A DNA stretch of 64,000 nt from Avrilella dinanensis (GCF_002807015.1 NZ_NIPO01000001.1:743936-807935); one strand, 5' to 3'. Counted from the first letter of the stretch, positions 11,179-19,946 are shown. Program-made: numbers and translations. Notes: a model not told the origin generated them from the letters alone.

Positions 11179-12885
11179 TTATTGTATGATGATTTTTTTG
11201 ATTTGTGGCAAAGCGTCAATATAAGCAACAACGATATACTGACCGCTTGTTAATCTTCCTATCTCAAAAGTATCGGTTAATACCTTCTCAAAAGAAAGTG
11301 TCTTTATTCTTTTACCGTCTATATGGTAAATATCAACCTTAACATTTTGCTCTTTTTCTAAATCAAAGCTAACTGTTAATAAGTCTGATTCTTTTGCTGG
11401 GTTCGGATAAACTGTCCATTGTTGGAAATCTGTGGATTGAGCAACAGTAAAAGATTGGTTGATTGAGCAATCTCCTGAAGTAGAAATCAGTGTATAAATA
11501 CCTGGTTCTGTAATTTGAACATGGTTTCCTTCTGCAATCAGTTCGCCGTCTTTTTCCCATCGTCTGGAAACTTCTTCTGAATTGTTGGCGATATGAACAG
11601 ACAATACTCCGGATTCGTTCAGAGAATAACTTTCTTTCAGCTCTTCATACGCCAAAGTATTGCTTAGGGTATGAATTCTTCTGGTTACTTTACCTGCTTC
11701 AGATTGCAAGCGGACATCAAAATATTTTGACTGATTATTATCCAGTGCTATCTTATTTTTATGTTCCTGCGTATGGATTACTTGTTTGCCGTTATCATCA
11801 AATACCTGTAAGTCAAAGTTATCTTTGAACTCGTTAGAAAAGGTAAGGTAGGTGCGTTCGCAATCTGTCCGGAAATCAAATTTACCGGCTGCTTTTTCCC
11901 CTTTTAGCTTAACGGTATAATCTCCCTGGCTTAATCTGATATTACGGAATACAATATGTTCTTTTTCAACTGCTCCGACATAAGTCCGCTTTTGACCATC
12001 AGAATGAATTTCCACAACAAAACGGTTTAAGCCGGCAGATGTTGTTTCTTCCGAAGGGATATACAAGTCAATAAATGACTCCTCTACATTAGTGCGGCAC
12101 AACCATTCCTTTTTGTTATAATTGCTTTTCGCATCAAAATGAAATTTTTGTCCATTACTGCCAAGCAGTATATAATCGCCTCTTTTTACTTTATTGTTTT
12201 TTCGGGAGGCATAAGAAATTATCAAATCTTTATCTTTGCTGTGGATACTTTTCTTTTGCAGTAAATTATAAGCAGAGAAATAGCCTATTCCGAAAATATG
12301 ATTGTCGTATTCGCCGGTTTTATCCCATAAGTTTTCACTGTCATATACATATTGCTTGGTATCCGACAAATCCAATCCATATTTAATTGCCAGATAAGTC
12401 CTGATTTCATTGGCTTTTAACGGACTGAGATAGGTATCGAAAACCATTATTTCATACATTTTGGTTTCTTTAGTCGGGTGTACCCAGAGTTTACCTTTTT
12501 CAATATTGGACACTTTGACATCTACAAGTTCTCCAAAAGGCTGACTGTATCCTTCCATCGAAATATTTTCATTTCTAAATACCTTATTGCTGCCTACAAA
12601 TACCCCGTTGCCCTTACCGATAATAGAAAGTAATGCCTCATCGACCTCTGATTTATAGACTATAAATATGTGATTACTGCCTGAAAAATTACGGATAGAG
12701 GTTTCTGTTTTTGTGTTTTTTAAAGGGAAATTATTAAAATTAAGCGGTAATTCATCTACTTTAGAAACAAATTCGGAAGAGTTTTGCAACCAAAGTACTG
12801 GTTTTACACTATCAATATATTGAGCAGAAGCATGAACAGAAAAAAGCGTAAGCAGCAGAAAAACAATACGATAAGAAATAGTCAT
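11179..12885 (-). CDS. T9SS-sorted secreted protein with LamG/DUF8202-like region
   Basis: 568 residues. A signal peptide (residues 1-21, ending VHASAQ) starts the protein. The central part has the IRTYLAIKYGLDL motif and the following NHIFGIGYF segment typical of DUF8202-type bacteroidetal adhesin-like proteins. Residues ~495-568 form a T9SS type A sorting domain (WTVYPNPAKESD ... GRLTSGQYIVVAY), which predicts secretion through the outer membrane and surface attachment. It is the first gene of a two-gene unit with the giant RHS protein downstream (14-bp gap), so it may be a partner or carrier for that protein; this is an inference from adjacency only. A bacteroidetal promoter lies about 30 bp upstream. 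Confidence 0.88.
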   Translation of the reverse strand: MTISYRIVFLLLTLFSVHASAQYIDSVKPVLWLQNSSEFVSKVDELPLNFNNFPLKNTKTETSIRNFSGSNHIFIVYKSEVDEALLSIIGKGNGVFVGSNKVFRNENISMEGYSQPFGELVDVKVSNIEKGKLWVHPTKETKMYEIMVFDTYLSPLKANEIRTYLAIKYGLDLSDTKQYVYDSENLWDKTGEYDNHIFGIGYFSAYNLLQKKSIHSKDKDLIISYASRKNNKVKRGDYILLGSNGQKFHFDAKSNYNKKEWLCRTNVEESFIDLYIPSEETTSAGLNRFVVEIHSDGQKRTYVGAVEKEHIVFRNIRLSQGDYTVKLKGEKAAGKFDFRTDCERTYLTFSNEFKDNFDLQVFDDNGKQVIHTQEHKNKIALDNNQSKYFDVRLQSEAGKVTRRIHTLSNTLAYEELKESYSLNESGVLSVHIANNSEEVSRRWEKDGELIAEGNHVQITEPGIYTLISTSGDCSINQSFTVAQSTDFQQWTVYPNPAKESDLLTVSFDLEKEQNVKVDIYHIDGKRIKTLSFEKVLTDTFEIGRLTSGQYIVVAYIDALPQIKKIIIQ

Positions 12886-12913
12886 AATGTAGTTTATGTT
12901 AAATTTAACTTCT

Positions 12914-12941
12914 CAAAAATACAAAAAAAAGTTAAATACAA
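12914..12941 (-). promoter_or_regulatory. Bacteroidetal promoter for the T9SS-RHS unit
   Basis: Read on the minus strand, TATTTTTG (12914-12921) matches the TAnnTTTG -7 consensus. A TTG lies 17 nt upstream (12939-12941), within the 17-23 nt spacing known for Flavobacteriia. The predicted start of transcription is about 20-25 nt before the ATG at 12885. Confidence 0.55.
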
Positions 12942-12977
12942 AAAAACTAATTGAAAAAAATGACTTTTATTTAATAG

Positions 12978-13016
12978 CAACGACCTAGGTTTGACTGTGT
13001 CAAACCTAGGTCGTTG
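12978..13016. repeat. 18-bp perfect inverted repeat with 3-nt loop
   Basis: The arms CAACGACCTAGGTTTGAC (12978-12995) and its exact complement (12999-13016) flank the loop TGT. The arms are far more GC-rich than the surrounding DNA. Neither side has a U-tract, so it does not look like a standard intrinsic terminator. It sits between the T9SS-RHS promoter and a transposase scrap, which suggests a mobile or REP-like origin, but that is not proven. Confidence 0.75.
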
Positions 13017-13045
13017 TAAAATTTATTCCCGAATATATTTCTTAA

Positions 13046-13264
13046 TATGCCACTTTATTTCTTCAAAAAAAACAGCGAAAGAGAATTGAGACATTATTCT
13101 CACAACTGTGTGACCAGTTTATGGTTAGACGCAATTATGCCAAAACTTTTGAAGGATTCAAAACTAGAATACTAACTAAAATAACAGCTTTAACAGTTGT
13201 GCAGTATATCAACAAAATTTATTTCAACAGAAATATTAATCATTTAAAAGTTTTAATTATTTAA
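13046..13264 (+). pseudogene. 3' fragment of an IS982-family transposase
   Basis: An open stretch without a start codon, bounded upstream by an in-frame TAA at 13043-13045, encodes a recognisable IS982-type C-terminus. The diagnostic runs are RKRIETLFSQLCDQF (from 13076), then RRNYAKTFEGFKTR and LTVVQYINK, ending at TAA 13262-13264. Only about 63-72 codons of a ~290-residue transposase remain and no catalytic DDE part is present, so this is a dead scrap. ACACAACGGGGTTTAC at about 13269-13284 could be the remains of the right terminal repeat (inference). Confidence 0.8.
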
Positions 13265-13344
13265 AATACACACAACGGGGTTTACTTAAATATTTTTCTG
13301 TACTAAAACCCGGCAGAAATAACGATAATCACGCAATAAAATGG

Positions 13345-13352
13345 TAATTTTG
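13345..13352 (+). promoter_or_regulatory. -7 promoter element for prfC
   Basis: TAATTTTG matches TAnnTTTG and lies 22 bp before the ATG at 13375. No TTG is visible at the -33 spacing. Its position favours 13375 as the start over the in-frame TTG at 13369. Confidence 0.45.
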
Positions 13353-13374
13353 CAATCCAAAAAAGATTTTGAAT

Positions 13375-14964
13375 ATGAGCTTTACCGATGAAATTGCAAA
13401 ACGAAGAACTTTTGGCGTAATTGCCCACCCCGATGCCGGAAAAACCACACTTACCGAGAAATTATTACTATTTGGTGGGGCGATTCAGGAAGCAGGAGCC
13501 GTAAAAAGCAATAAAATCAAAAAAGGAGCGACTTCCGATTTTATGGAAATCGAACGGCAAAGAGGAATTTCCGTGGCTACATCGGTATTGGCATTCAACT
13601 ATAAAGACAAAAAAATCAACATTCTCGACACACCCGGACACAAAGATTTTGCCGAAGACACATTCAGAACCCTCACAGCGGTAGATTCCGTTATTGTGGT
13701 GGTGGACGTGGCAAAAGGGGTAGAGGAACAAACCGAGAAACTGGTTGAAGTGTGCCGAATGAGGAATATCCCGATGATTGTTTTCATCAACAAATTAGAT
13801 CGCGAAGGAAAAGATGCTTTCGATTTGTTGGACGAAGTAGAGAAAAAGCTTGACCTGAAAGTGACACCGCTTTCTTTTCCGATTGGAATGGGTTATGATT
13901 TCAAAGGCATATACAATATCTGGGAAAAAAACATCAACTTGTTTTCTTCCGACAGTAAAAAAAACATCAATGATTTGATTACCATTTCTGATTTGTCTTC
14001 AGACGAATTGGATAATCTTGTTGGAAATTCAAGTGCCGACAAACTTCGGGACGAATTGGAATTGGTTGAAGAAATTTATCCGGAATTTAATCGGGAAGCA
14101 TATCTGTCGGGCGAATTACAACCGGTTTTTTTCGGTTCGGCTCTGAACAACTTCGGTGTTCGCGAACTGTTGGACTGTTTTGTTGAAATTGCACCGTCAC
14201 CACGACCAAAAGATTCGGACACCCGAACGGTTAATCCCAATGAAGATGCTTTTTCCGGCTTTGTGTTCAAAATCCATGCAAATATGGATCCGAAACACAG
14301 GAACCGCTTGGCATTTGTGAAAATCGTTTCAGGAACATTTGAGAAAAACAAGGCTTATATGCACGTTCGTTTGGGGAAAAACCTCAAATTTTCCAGCCCG
14401 AATGCTTTTTTTGCAGAGAAAAAAGAAATCGTAGATATTTCGTATGCTGGTGATATTGTTGGTTTGCCGGATACCGGAAATTTTAAAATAGGCGATACGC
14501 TTACCGAAGGGGAAAAAATGCAGTTCAAAGGTATTCCGAGTTTTTCGCCGGAGCATTTCCGGTACATCAATAATGCCGACCCGATGAAGTCCAAGCAACT
14601 CGAAAAAGGTATCGACCAGCTCATGGACGAAGGTGTGGCACAGTTGTTTACGCTCGAAATGAACGGACGAAAAGTAATCGGAACAGTGGGGGCATTGCAA
14701 TATGAAGTAATCCAATATCGTTTGGAACACGAATATGGAGCCAAATGTACATACGAAAACTTTTCGGCTTTCAAAGCGTGCTGGGTACGCCCGGAAGATG
14801 CTAAAAACGAGGAATTTGCTGAATTTAAAAGAGTAAAGCAAAAATTTCTGGCTCGGGATAAATCCGGACAACTGGTGTTTTTGGCTGATTCGGAATTTTC
14901 TATCCAGATGACACAAAGTAAATTTCCGACGGTAAAACTTACTTTCGTTTCTGAAAATGTATAA
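13375..14964 (+). CDS. prfC: Peptide chain release factor 3
   Basis: A translation GTPase that recycles RF1/RF2 from the ribosome after termination. The 529-residue product from ATG 13375 has the family's normal length. G1 is AHPDAGKTTLTEKLLL, the switch region is ERQRGISVATSV, G3 is DTPGHKDF and G4 is FINKLDREG. The RF3-specific C-terminal half is present (GALQYEVIQYRLEHEYG). An in-frame TTG six bases upstream would add two residues, but ATG 13375 gives the canonical MSFTDEIAKRRTFGVIAHPDAGKTT-type N-terminus. The ferredoxin gene begins 5 bp after the stop, so the two probably share a transcript that ends at the hairpin at 15319-15358. Confidence 0.97.
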   Translation: MSFTDEIAKRRTFGVIAHPDAGKTTLTEKLLLFGGAIQEAGAVKSNKIKKGATSDFMEIERQRGISVATSVLAFNYKDKKINILDTPGHKDFAEDTFRTLTAVDSVIVVVDVAKGVEEQTEKLVEVCRMRNIPMIVFINKLDREGKDAFDLLDEVEKKLDLKVTPLSFPIGMGYDFKGIYNIWEKNINLFSSDSKKNINDLITISDLSSDELDNLVGNSSADKLRDELELVEEIYPEFNREAYLSGELQPVFFGSALNNFGVRELLDCFVEIAPSPRPKDSDTRTVNPNEDAFSGFVFKIHANMDPKHRNRLAFVKIVSGTFEKNKAYMHVRLGKNLKFSSPNAFFAEKKEIVDISYAGDIVGLPDTGNFKIGDTLTEGEKMQFKGIPSFSPEHFRYINNADPMKSKQLEKGIDQLMDEGVAQLFTLEMNGRKVIGTVGALQYEVIQYRLEHEYGAKCTYENFSAFKACWVRPEDAKNEEFAEFKRVKQKFLARDKSGQLVFLADSEFSIQMTQSKFPTVKLTFVSENV

Positions 14965-14969
14965 ATAAT

Positions 14970-15314
14970 ATGGTTATGAATGATATCAAAATAACTATTA
15001 TTGACCGGGACGGACAAGCGCATATCATTGATGCTCCGACTGACATGGGTATGAATCTTATGGAGCTGATTCGTGCTTACGAATTGGCAGAAGAAGGGAC
15101 TTTGGGTATCTGTGGTGGAATGGCGATGTGTGCGTCGTGCCAGTGCTATGTACTGAACGAGAATGAAGTAACTGAACTTCCTGAAAAAAATCCGGACGAA
15201 GAAGCCATGTTGTGGGAAGCCTACCACGTGGAAGACAACAGCCGATTGAGCTGTCAGATTGCTATTACACCTGAAATAGACGGATTAAAAATACAGATTG
15301 CTCCGGAGCAGTAA
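14970..15314 (+). CDS. [2Fe-2S] ferredoxin, adrenodoxin type
   Basis: 114 residues with the cluster-binding pattern CGGMAMCASC plus a distal Cys. The probable ligands are C48, C54, C57 and C95, with an extra Cys at 59. This spacing is typical of adrenodoxin/ISC-type ferredoxins that pass single electrons in Fe-S assembly or to oxygenases. The start is ATG 14970; a second Met two codons later is also possible. It lies 5 bp downstream of prfC and just before a strong terminator. The physiological partner cannot be read from the sequence. Confidence 0.92.
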   Translation: MVMNDIKITIIDRDGQAHIIDAPTDMGMNLMELIRAYELAEEGTLGICGGMAMCASCQCYVLNENEVTELPEKNPDEEAMLWEAYHVEDNSRLSCQIAITPEIDGLKIQIAPEQ

Positions 15315-15318
15315 TAAG

Positions 15319-15358
15319 AAAAAAGGCCAAAATCATTCGGTGATTTTGACCTTTTTTG
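15319..15358 (+). terminator. Intrinsic terminator after the ferredoxin gene
   Basis: AAAAGGCCAAAATCA pairs with TGATTTTGACCTTTT around the loop TTCGG, with one mismatch, followed by a T-run. The A-run on the other side could let it also serve the convergent gene ending at 15376. Confidence 0.8.
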
Positions 15359-15375
15359 TTTACGTATAGACCTGA

Positions 15376-15987
15376 TTAATGTCGGAAAGAGTAACCAACA
15401 CTTAGTGTAAGCCAATTCTTTTTCCAGTTGAAATCATCATCAACACTAACATTCGTAAGTCCTAAATTATATTTGAGATTAATGTCTAATCTTTTATTGA
15501 TGATATAGCCTGCACCGGCAAAAACACTAAAATCTACGGTAGTAAATGTATCATTGAAACCTAGTATGTTGTCAAGGAAACCGTTACTCTCTGATGAAGG
15601 AAGCTTGCCTGCAAAATTAAGACCTAATTCGCCTCCTCCAAAAACCTGAAATTTTTGGTCTTGCATAAAATAATGTAGGCTCATCGACGGATTTATTGAA
15701 TGAAGAATATATGGCTTTTTTTCTCCTTTAACTTTAGCACCTAAGTTGTTATAAGAAGCTCCTGAGCGAATGGCAAAATCATCGTTAATTACAAAGAAGC
15801 GATAAGAGCCAAAATAAAAGCCGATTTTTTGCCCGCTTCCTTCCATGCCTGAAATAGTGGCTGAGTTTACACCAGCCTCGATGCTCCAATAGCAATCATA
15901 ACAAAGGATAGAACTTCCGCCAAACTGGGCCTGAGAATTAAATGATAAGCCAAACAAAGTAATAATTAAAAATAAAGTTTTTTTCAT
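15376..15987 (-). CDS. Outer-membrane beta-barrel protein, PorT/OmpW-like
   Basis: 203 residues with a signal peptide (residues 1-21, ending NSQAQ). The rest alternates short amphipathic strands and turns and ends in an aromatic, barrel-closing strand (LTLSVGYSFRH). This is the usual form of small bacteroidetal outer-membrane barrel proteins. It converges on the prfC-ferredoxin unit. There is no clue to a specific substrate or partner. Confidence 0.75.
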   Translation of the reverse strand: MKKTLFLIITLFGLSFNSQAQFGGSSILCYDCYWSIEAGVNSATISGMEGSGQKIGFYFGSYRFFVINDDFAIRSGASYNNLGAKVKGEKKPYILHSINPSMSLHYFMQDQKFQVFGGGELGLNFAGKLPSSESNGFLDNILGFNDTFTTVDFSVFAGAGYIINKRLDINLKYNLGLTNVSVDDDFNWKKNWLTLSVGYSFRH

Positions 15988-16005
15988 GAAAATAGTTTTT
16001 GATTG

Positions 16006-16058
16006 GAGCCTGTTTAAATTTGTATTGTAAAATTATTAGATAAATTTTAAACAGGTTC
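16006..16058. repeat. 53-bp element with near-perfect terminal inverted repeats
   Basis: The left end GAGCCTGTTTAAATTT and the right end (complement GAACCTGTTTAAAATTT) are inverted copies with one G/A difference and one indel. The element fills the space between the stop of the gene ending at 16059 and the start region of the next leftward gene. It could be a small MITE or IS remnant, or a weak terminator hairpin without a U-tract. Confidence 0.5.
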
Positions 16059-16691
16059 TTAATTGTTTTTACATTTTTCGTATTGCTCAATAATGGAATA
16101 AACAAAATCCTCATCTCGTTTAGTGTCAACATTATCAATGAGTTCTGGTAAATTCGGGCAGTCGGGGAAAAGGTGTGGTTGCACTCTCGCAAATTGCTTT
16201 TTTAGTCTTCTCTTTTTAGTCCACAAAAACTTGAAATAACCGTCATCGCCAAGTTTGCTCACGCCAAAGTTTATGTTTCCTTTTAGATAAGTCACAACAA
16301 TTTTTTCTACGCCACGTACTTTTTGAATGTGATAAACCCAACCAATGTTAGTCACGACATATCCACTGTCTGTTACCCCATTAACCAACAACCAAGAGCT
16401 GGCTTTCTCTGATTTATTCAGTTCGCCATCGTTAAAGTAATATCCTTGTCCTCGCATGAAGATAGCTTTGTCGGCACCGTCATTTAAATCGATAGAAAGA
16501 TATTCTATTAATTTAGGGTCAATTTCTTTTTTCTCGCCATTGATTTTAACTTTAAATTTTTTAACTCCTACAGTTAGTGGGAAAGAAATTTCAACGTTTT
16601 CTGTCGTGCCGTCTGTGTAATGAATCACGCAAGGGCGGGAAAATACTGTTGTTGTGAAAAAGAACAACAGTAATAAAAATAGATTTTTCAT
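16059..16691 (-). CDS. Secreted protein of unknown function
   Basis: 210 residues from the Met at 16691, which starts a good signal peptide (MKNLFLLLLFFFTTTVFSR). An upstream in-frame Met would add 13 residues ahead of this signal and is less likely. The mature part is basic and beta-rich (VIHYTDGTTENVEISF near the start; repeated Lys-rich segments). I do not recognise a family. The stop abuts the 53-bp inverted-repeat element. Confidence 0.6.
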   Translation of the reverse strand: MKNLFLLLLFFFTTTVFSRPCVIHYTDGTTENVEISFPLTVGVKKFKVKINGEKKEIDPKLIEYLSIDLNDGADKAIFMRGQGYYFNDGELNKSEKASSWLLVNGVTDSGYVVTNIGWVYHIQKVRGVEKIVVTYLKGNINFGVSKLGDDGYFKFLWTKKRRLKKQFARVQPHLFPDCPNLPELIDNVDTKRDEDFVYSIIEQYEKCKNN

Positions 16692-16854
16692 AATAAAAGT
16701 AATTGTTAATGCTGCCAAATATAAAGGCAATATATTCCGTATCCAAATAAAACGTTAAAAAAATTAACTTTTTTGTTTATCTGAAAACAGCAATAACATA
16801 AATACAACCTTGGTTTGGATTAAATTTAATAATTTAGCGGTTTAAATATGGTTT

Positions 16855-17595
16855 ATGATTAAAATGCTAACCAATATAGGTAGATATTTCATTATGCTGG
16901 GTGCGGCTTTCCGTCGTCCTACCAAGTGGGGTGTGATGAGAAACCTGATTTTTAAAGAGATTAATGAGTTGATAATCGGTTCGTTAGGGATAGTTATGTT
17001 TTTGTCGTTCTTCATCGGTGCAGTAGTCACTATCCAAACAGCTCTTAACCTGAGTAACCCGATTATTCCCAAATATCTGATTGGTTTTACAGCCAGGCAG
17101 TCTATCATTCTGGAGTTTTCGCCAACATTTGTTTCAATTATTATGGCGGGACGTATGGGGTCATATATCACATCAAGTATCGGAACGATGAAAGTAACCG
17201 AACAGATTGATGCTTTGGAGGTTATGGGGATTAATTCGCTGAATTATCTGGTTTTTCCGAAACTTGTGACCACGCTGGTTTATCCGTTTTTGATAACCAT
17301 CAGCATGTTTATCGGTATTTTTGGCGGATATATCGCCGGAACATTAGGGCATTATCTGACTGCTGAAGAGTTTGTTATCGGTTTGCGAGACACTTTTGTT
17401 CCCTTTCACGTATTTTACGCATTCATTAAATCGACCATATTCGGCTTTCTCTTAGCGTCTATTCCGTCCTATTTTGGCTATTATATGCAAGGAGGAGCTC
17501 TGGAAGTAGGTAAGGCGGCAACGAAATCATTCGTTTGGACGAGTGTCGCCATTATTATAGCGAATTATGTTCTAACTCAAATATTGCTGACCTGA
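16855..17595 (+). CDS. mlaE: MlaE-family ABC transporter permease
   Basis: 246 residues with about five to six hydrophobic segments. It carries the MlaE/Ttg2B core signatures EFSPTFVSIIMAGRMGS and EQIDALEVMGIN. The family is the inner-membrane permease of Mla/MCE systems that move phospholipids between the inner and outer membranes. The stop overlaps the next start (TGATG), so translation is coupled to the ATPase. The expected MCE-domain substrate-binding protein is not in the three-gene unit and may be encoded elsewhere. Confidence 0.93.
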   Translation: MIKMLTNIGRYFIMLGAAFRRPTKWGVMRNLIFKEINELIIGSLGIVMFLSFFIGAVVTIQTALNLSNPIIPKYLIGFTARQSIILEFSPTFVSIIMAGRMGSYITSSIGTMKVTEQIDALEVMGINSLNYLVFPKLVTTLVYPFLITISMFIGIFGGYIAGTLGHYLTAEEFVIGLRDTFVPFHVFYAFIKSTIFGFLLASIPSYFGYYMQGGALEVGKAATKSFVWTSVAIIIANYVLTQILLT

Positions 17596-18359
17596 TGATT
17601 GAAGTAAAAGACATCGTAAAATCTTTTGACGGCAAAATGGTGCTGAAAGGGATTACTACACAATATGAAGCCGGGAAAACCAATCTGATTATTGGACAGT
17701 CCGGCTCGGGAAAAACCGTTTTATTAAAAACACTTTTGGGTGTGCATCAGCAGGACAGCGGACAGATTTTATTCGACGGAAAGCGATATGCCAGTCTGAG
17801 TCTGGACGAAAAAAGAGATTTACGGACGAAAATCGGAATGGTTTTTCAGGGGAGTGCTTTGTTTGATTCGATGAATGTGGAAGAAAATATTGCCTTTCCA
17901 TTGCGAATGTTTACCAACAAATCCAACAAAGAAATCTTTGAACGTGTACAGGAAGTTATCGAACGGGTAAATTTGGTCGATGCCAACAAAAAAATGCCTT
18001 CGGAAATTTCGGGTGGTATGCAAAAACGGGTTGCTATTGCCAGAGCGATTGTCAACAATCCGAAATATCTGTTTTGCGACGAACCGAACTCCGGATTAGA
18101 CCCGAAAACAGCCATTGTTATCGATACGCTGATTCAGGAAATTACGCATGAATACGGCATCACAACTGTCATCAACACCCACGATATGAACTCTGTGCTT
18201 GAAATCGGCGAACATATCGTGTTTCTCAAAGACGGGAAATTGGTTTGGAGTGGAAACAGTCAGGAAATCCTGAAAACCGATAATCCGGATATTGTAGATT
18301 TTGTTTATTCATCGAATTTGCTGAAAGAAATCAGAGCATTTCATTTAGAACACAAGTAA
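17595..18359 (+). CDS. mlaF: MlaF-family ABC transporter ATPase
   Basis: 254 residues from ATG 17595, which overlaps the permease stop by one base. Walker A is GQSGSGKT (34-41), the Q-loop is Gln85, the signature is SGGMQKR (139-145) and Walker B is LFCDEP (159-164) followed by the D-loop SGLDP. The SGGMQKRVAIARA form is characteristic of MlaF/MCE ATPases. It energises lipid transport together with the permease encoded just upstream. A longer reading frame exists upstream but lies inside the permease gene. Confidence 0.95.
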   Translation: MIEVKDIVKSFDGKMVLKGITTQYEAGKTNLIIGQSGSGKTVLLKTLLGVHQQDSGQILFDGKRYASLSLDEKRDLRTKIGMVFQGSALFDSMNVEENIAFPLRMFTNKSNKEIFERVQEVIERVNLVDANKKMPSEISGGMQKRVAIARAIVNNPKYLFCDEPNSGLDPKTAIVIDTLIQEITHEYGITTVINTHDMNSVLEIGEHIVFLKDGKLVWSGNSQEILKTDNPDIVDFVYSSNLLKEIRAFHLEHK

Positions 18360-18360
18360 A

Positions 18361-18861
18361 ATGTTTTTCATCAGGAAAAATCCCACAGAGAAAAAATTGA
18401 TCGAACTGGGCTATGACTGGATAGTGAAAAACTATCGCAGACAGCTCAGAAACAATCAGTTGAGCAAAGCGGAGTGGCAAAAGGCTCTCGACAATTTTTA
18501 CCAATCTGTGGCACACAAAAAAGAAGGGAAAAATAATGTAAATGTAGCCGTCAGACAGACTTTTGACGACAACGAAGTGTTGCCGGCACTGAATGTAAGT
18601 CAAATTACACTGCCGGAATACGACATTGATTTTCTCAAAAATAAAATTTATCACGATTACAAAACCACCGGAAAACCAGCCCTCTCAGACATTGATTTTT
18701 TATACCAGATTTTCAAAAAAGAATTTCCTGAAACTCCTCGCCAAGCCGATTTGTCGGTAGATGATACTGCCCGGGCTATAGATATCATCACAGAGGAATA
18801 TAGCAAAGAAAAAGCCACATTGATTTATGCAGCTTTTGAGTTTTTACGTTGTCAGGGTTGA
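18361..18861 (+). CDS. Conserved-looking hypothetical protein downstream of mlaEF
   Basis: 166 residues, soluble, Lys-rich, with no signal peptide or membrane segment and no family that I recognise. The start lies one base after the mlaF stop, so it is almost certainly the third gene of the operon. Its last 10 bases overlap the 3' end of the convergent DUF2891 gene. Position suggests a cytosolic accessory role, but nothing in the sequence shows one. Confidence 0.75.
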   Translation: MFFIRKNPTEKKLIELGYDWIVKNYRRQLRNNQLSKAEWQKALDNFYQSVAHKKEGKNNVNVAVRQTFDDNEVLPALNVSQITLPEYDIDFLKNKIYHDYKTTGKPALSDIDFLYQIFKKEFPETPRQADLSVDDTARAIDIITEEYSKEKATLIYAAFEFLRCQG

Positions 18862-19943
18862 TGTTGCAATGCATATAAAGTAAATGTCCCGAGCCAGTGG
18901 CTTCCCATATAATCATCGCCAGAAATATTACCAAAAGAAGTAGAGAAATGTTCCCGTGCCAAATCATTCAGGTGGTTGAGTTCTGGCAATTGTTCAGCAA
19001 TGCCAAATAAACAAGCTGCTCGACTGAAATTCAATCCGTCCAAATGTACCAGGTGCCCATCGGTTCGGTCAGACACTTTGGCGGGAATCATTGTGAAATC
19101 TTCAGCGAAAATATCCGGCAGAAAACCTTTCAGCCATTTTCGGTAATCGTCCCGGGGTAAAACTTTGCTCATCAGATAAGCCTCTTCCAAACATGGCGAC
19201 AAGAAATCGTGTCCGCTTGGTTCGAAGTACAAAGCACAGTTTTCGTCCTGATTATATAATCTTTTTGCGTGTTCCGTGATTAAACTTTCAAAGGATTTGT
19301 TGCCTGAACTTCGGGCATAATCTAACGACAAAGACAAACCAAATGCCGTGTTGTCGTGTGTTCCTGTCCGAATCGGGTAGTATAATTTGGGTAGATATTC
19401 TTCATAGCGTTCTATCAACAAATCGGTCAAAGGTTGTAATGTGCTTGCCCATTTTCGAGCATCATCGTCCTGCCATTTATTTAGCGATTCTTGTAATTTA
19501 AATAGCCATGCCCAGCCGTAAGTTCGTTCGAAATTCCGGTTATTTTTATCCTGAAAAAAATGTATTTCCACAGCAATATTCTCAGGGGTAAGATGTTGGT
19601 TGAGCAAATTGCGGACTTCGTTAGAATCGTCCAGTTCGGGAAACTGTTTCATTAAACTAACTATCGACCAATAACCGTGAACAGATGAATGCCAGTCAAA
19701 GCACCCGTAAAAAACCGGTCTGAGTTGTTTCGGCGTTTTTAAATCTTCACTACTGCCCAGCGTTTGTCCGAGTTTGTTCGGATATTCAATAGTCAGACAA
19801 TGTGCGGGCAATTCAAAAATCTTTTGTGCCGATTCCAGATTCAGTTCATGTTTTTGAATTTCGCTGTTTTTTTCTATTTCTTTTTTTTCCTGACAAGCGA
19901 CAAGCAATAGACTTATTCCGATGAAATATAACCAGTTTTTCAT
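18852..19943 (-). CDS. DUF2891-family lipoprotein
   Basis: 363 residues. The N-terminus is a lipoprotein signal (lipobox LLVAC, Cys17). The body carries the DUF2891 hallmark FDWHSSVHGYWS, further His/Trp-rich motifs (YGWAWLFKL, TGTHDNTAFGLSL, PSGHDFLSPCLEEA) and an alpha/alpha-barrel-like character. The biochemical function of this family is not known to me; the fold resembles some glycan-acting enzymes (inference). It is the last gene of a four-gene leftward operon, 3 bp after manC. Confidence 0.88.
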   Translation of the reverse strand: MKNWLYFIGISLLLVACQEKKEIEKNSEIQKHELNLESAQKIFELPAHCLTIEYPNKLGQTLGSSEDLKTPKQLRPVFYGCFDWHSSVHGYWSIVSLMKQFPELDDSNEVRNLLNQHLTPENIAVEIHFFQDKNNRNFERTYGWAWLFKLQESLNKWQDDDARKWASTLQPLTDLLIERYEEYLPKLYYPIRTGTHDNTAFGLSLSLDYARSSGNKSFESLITEHAKRLYNQDENCALYFEPSGHDFLSPCLEEAYLMSKVLPRDDYRKWLKGFLPDIFAEDFTMIPAKVSDRTDGHLVHLDGLNFSRAACLFGIAEQLPELNHLNDLAREHFSTSFGNISGDDYMGSHWLGTFTLYALQHQP

Positions 19944-19946
19944 GTC

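Noticed and set aside
14329..15227. Minus-strand open frames opposite prfC and the ferredoxin gene (195 and 290 codons).
   Set aside because: Both are antisense to strongly recognisable genes and show no family features.
15938..16192. An 84-codon minus-strand frame across the 53-bp repeat.
   Set aside because: It overlaps the end of the secreted 210-residue gene in another frame and has no coding features.
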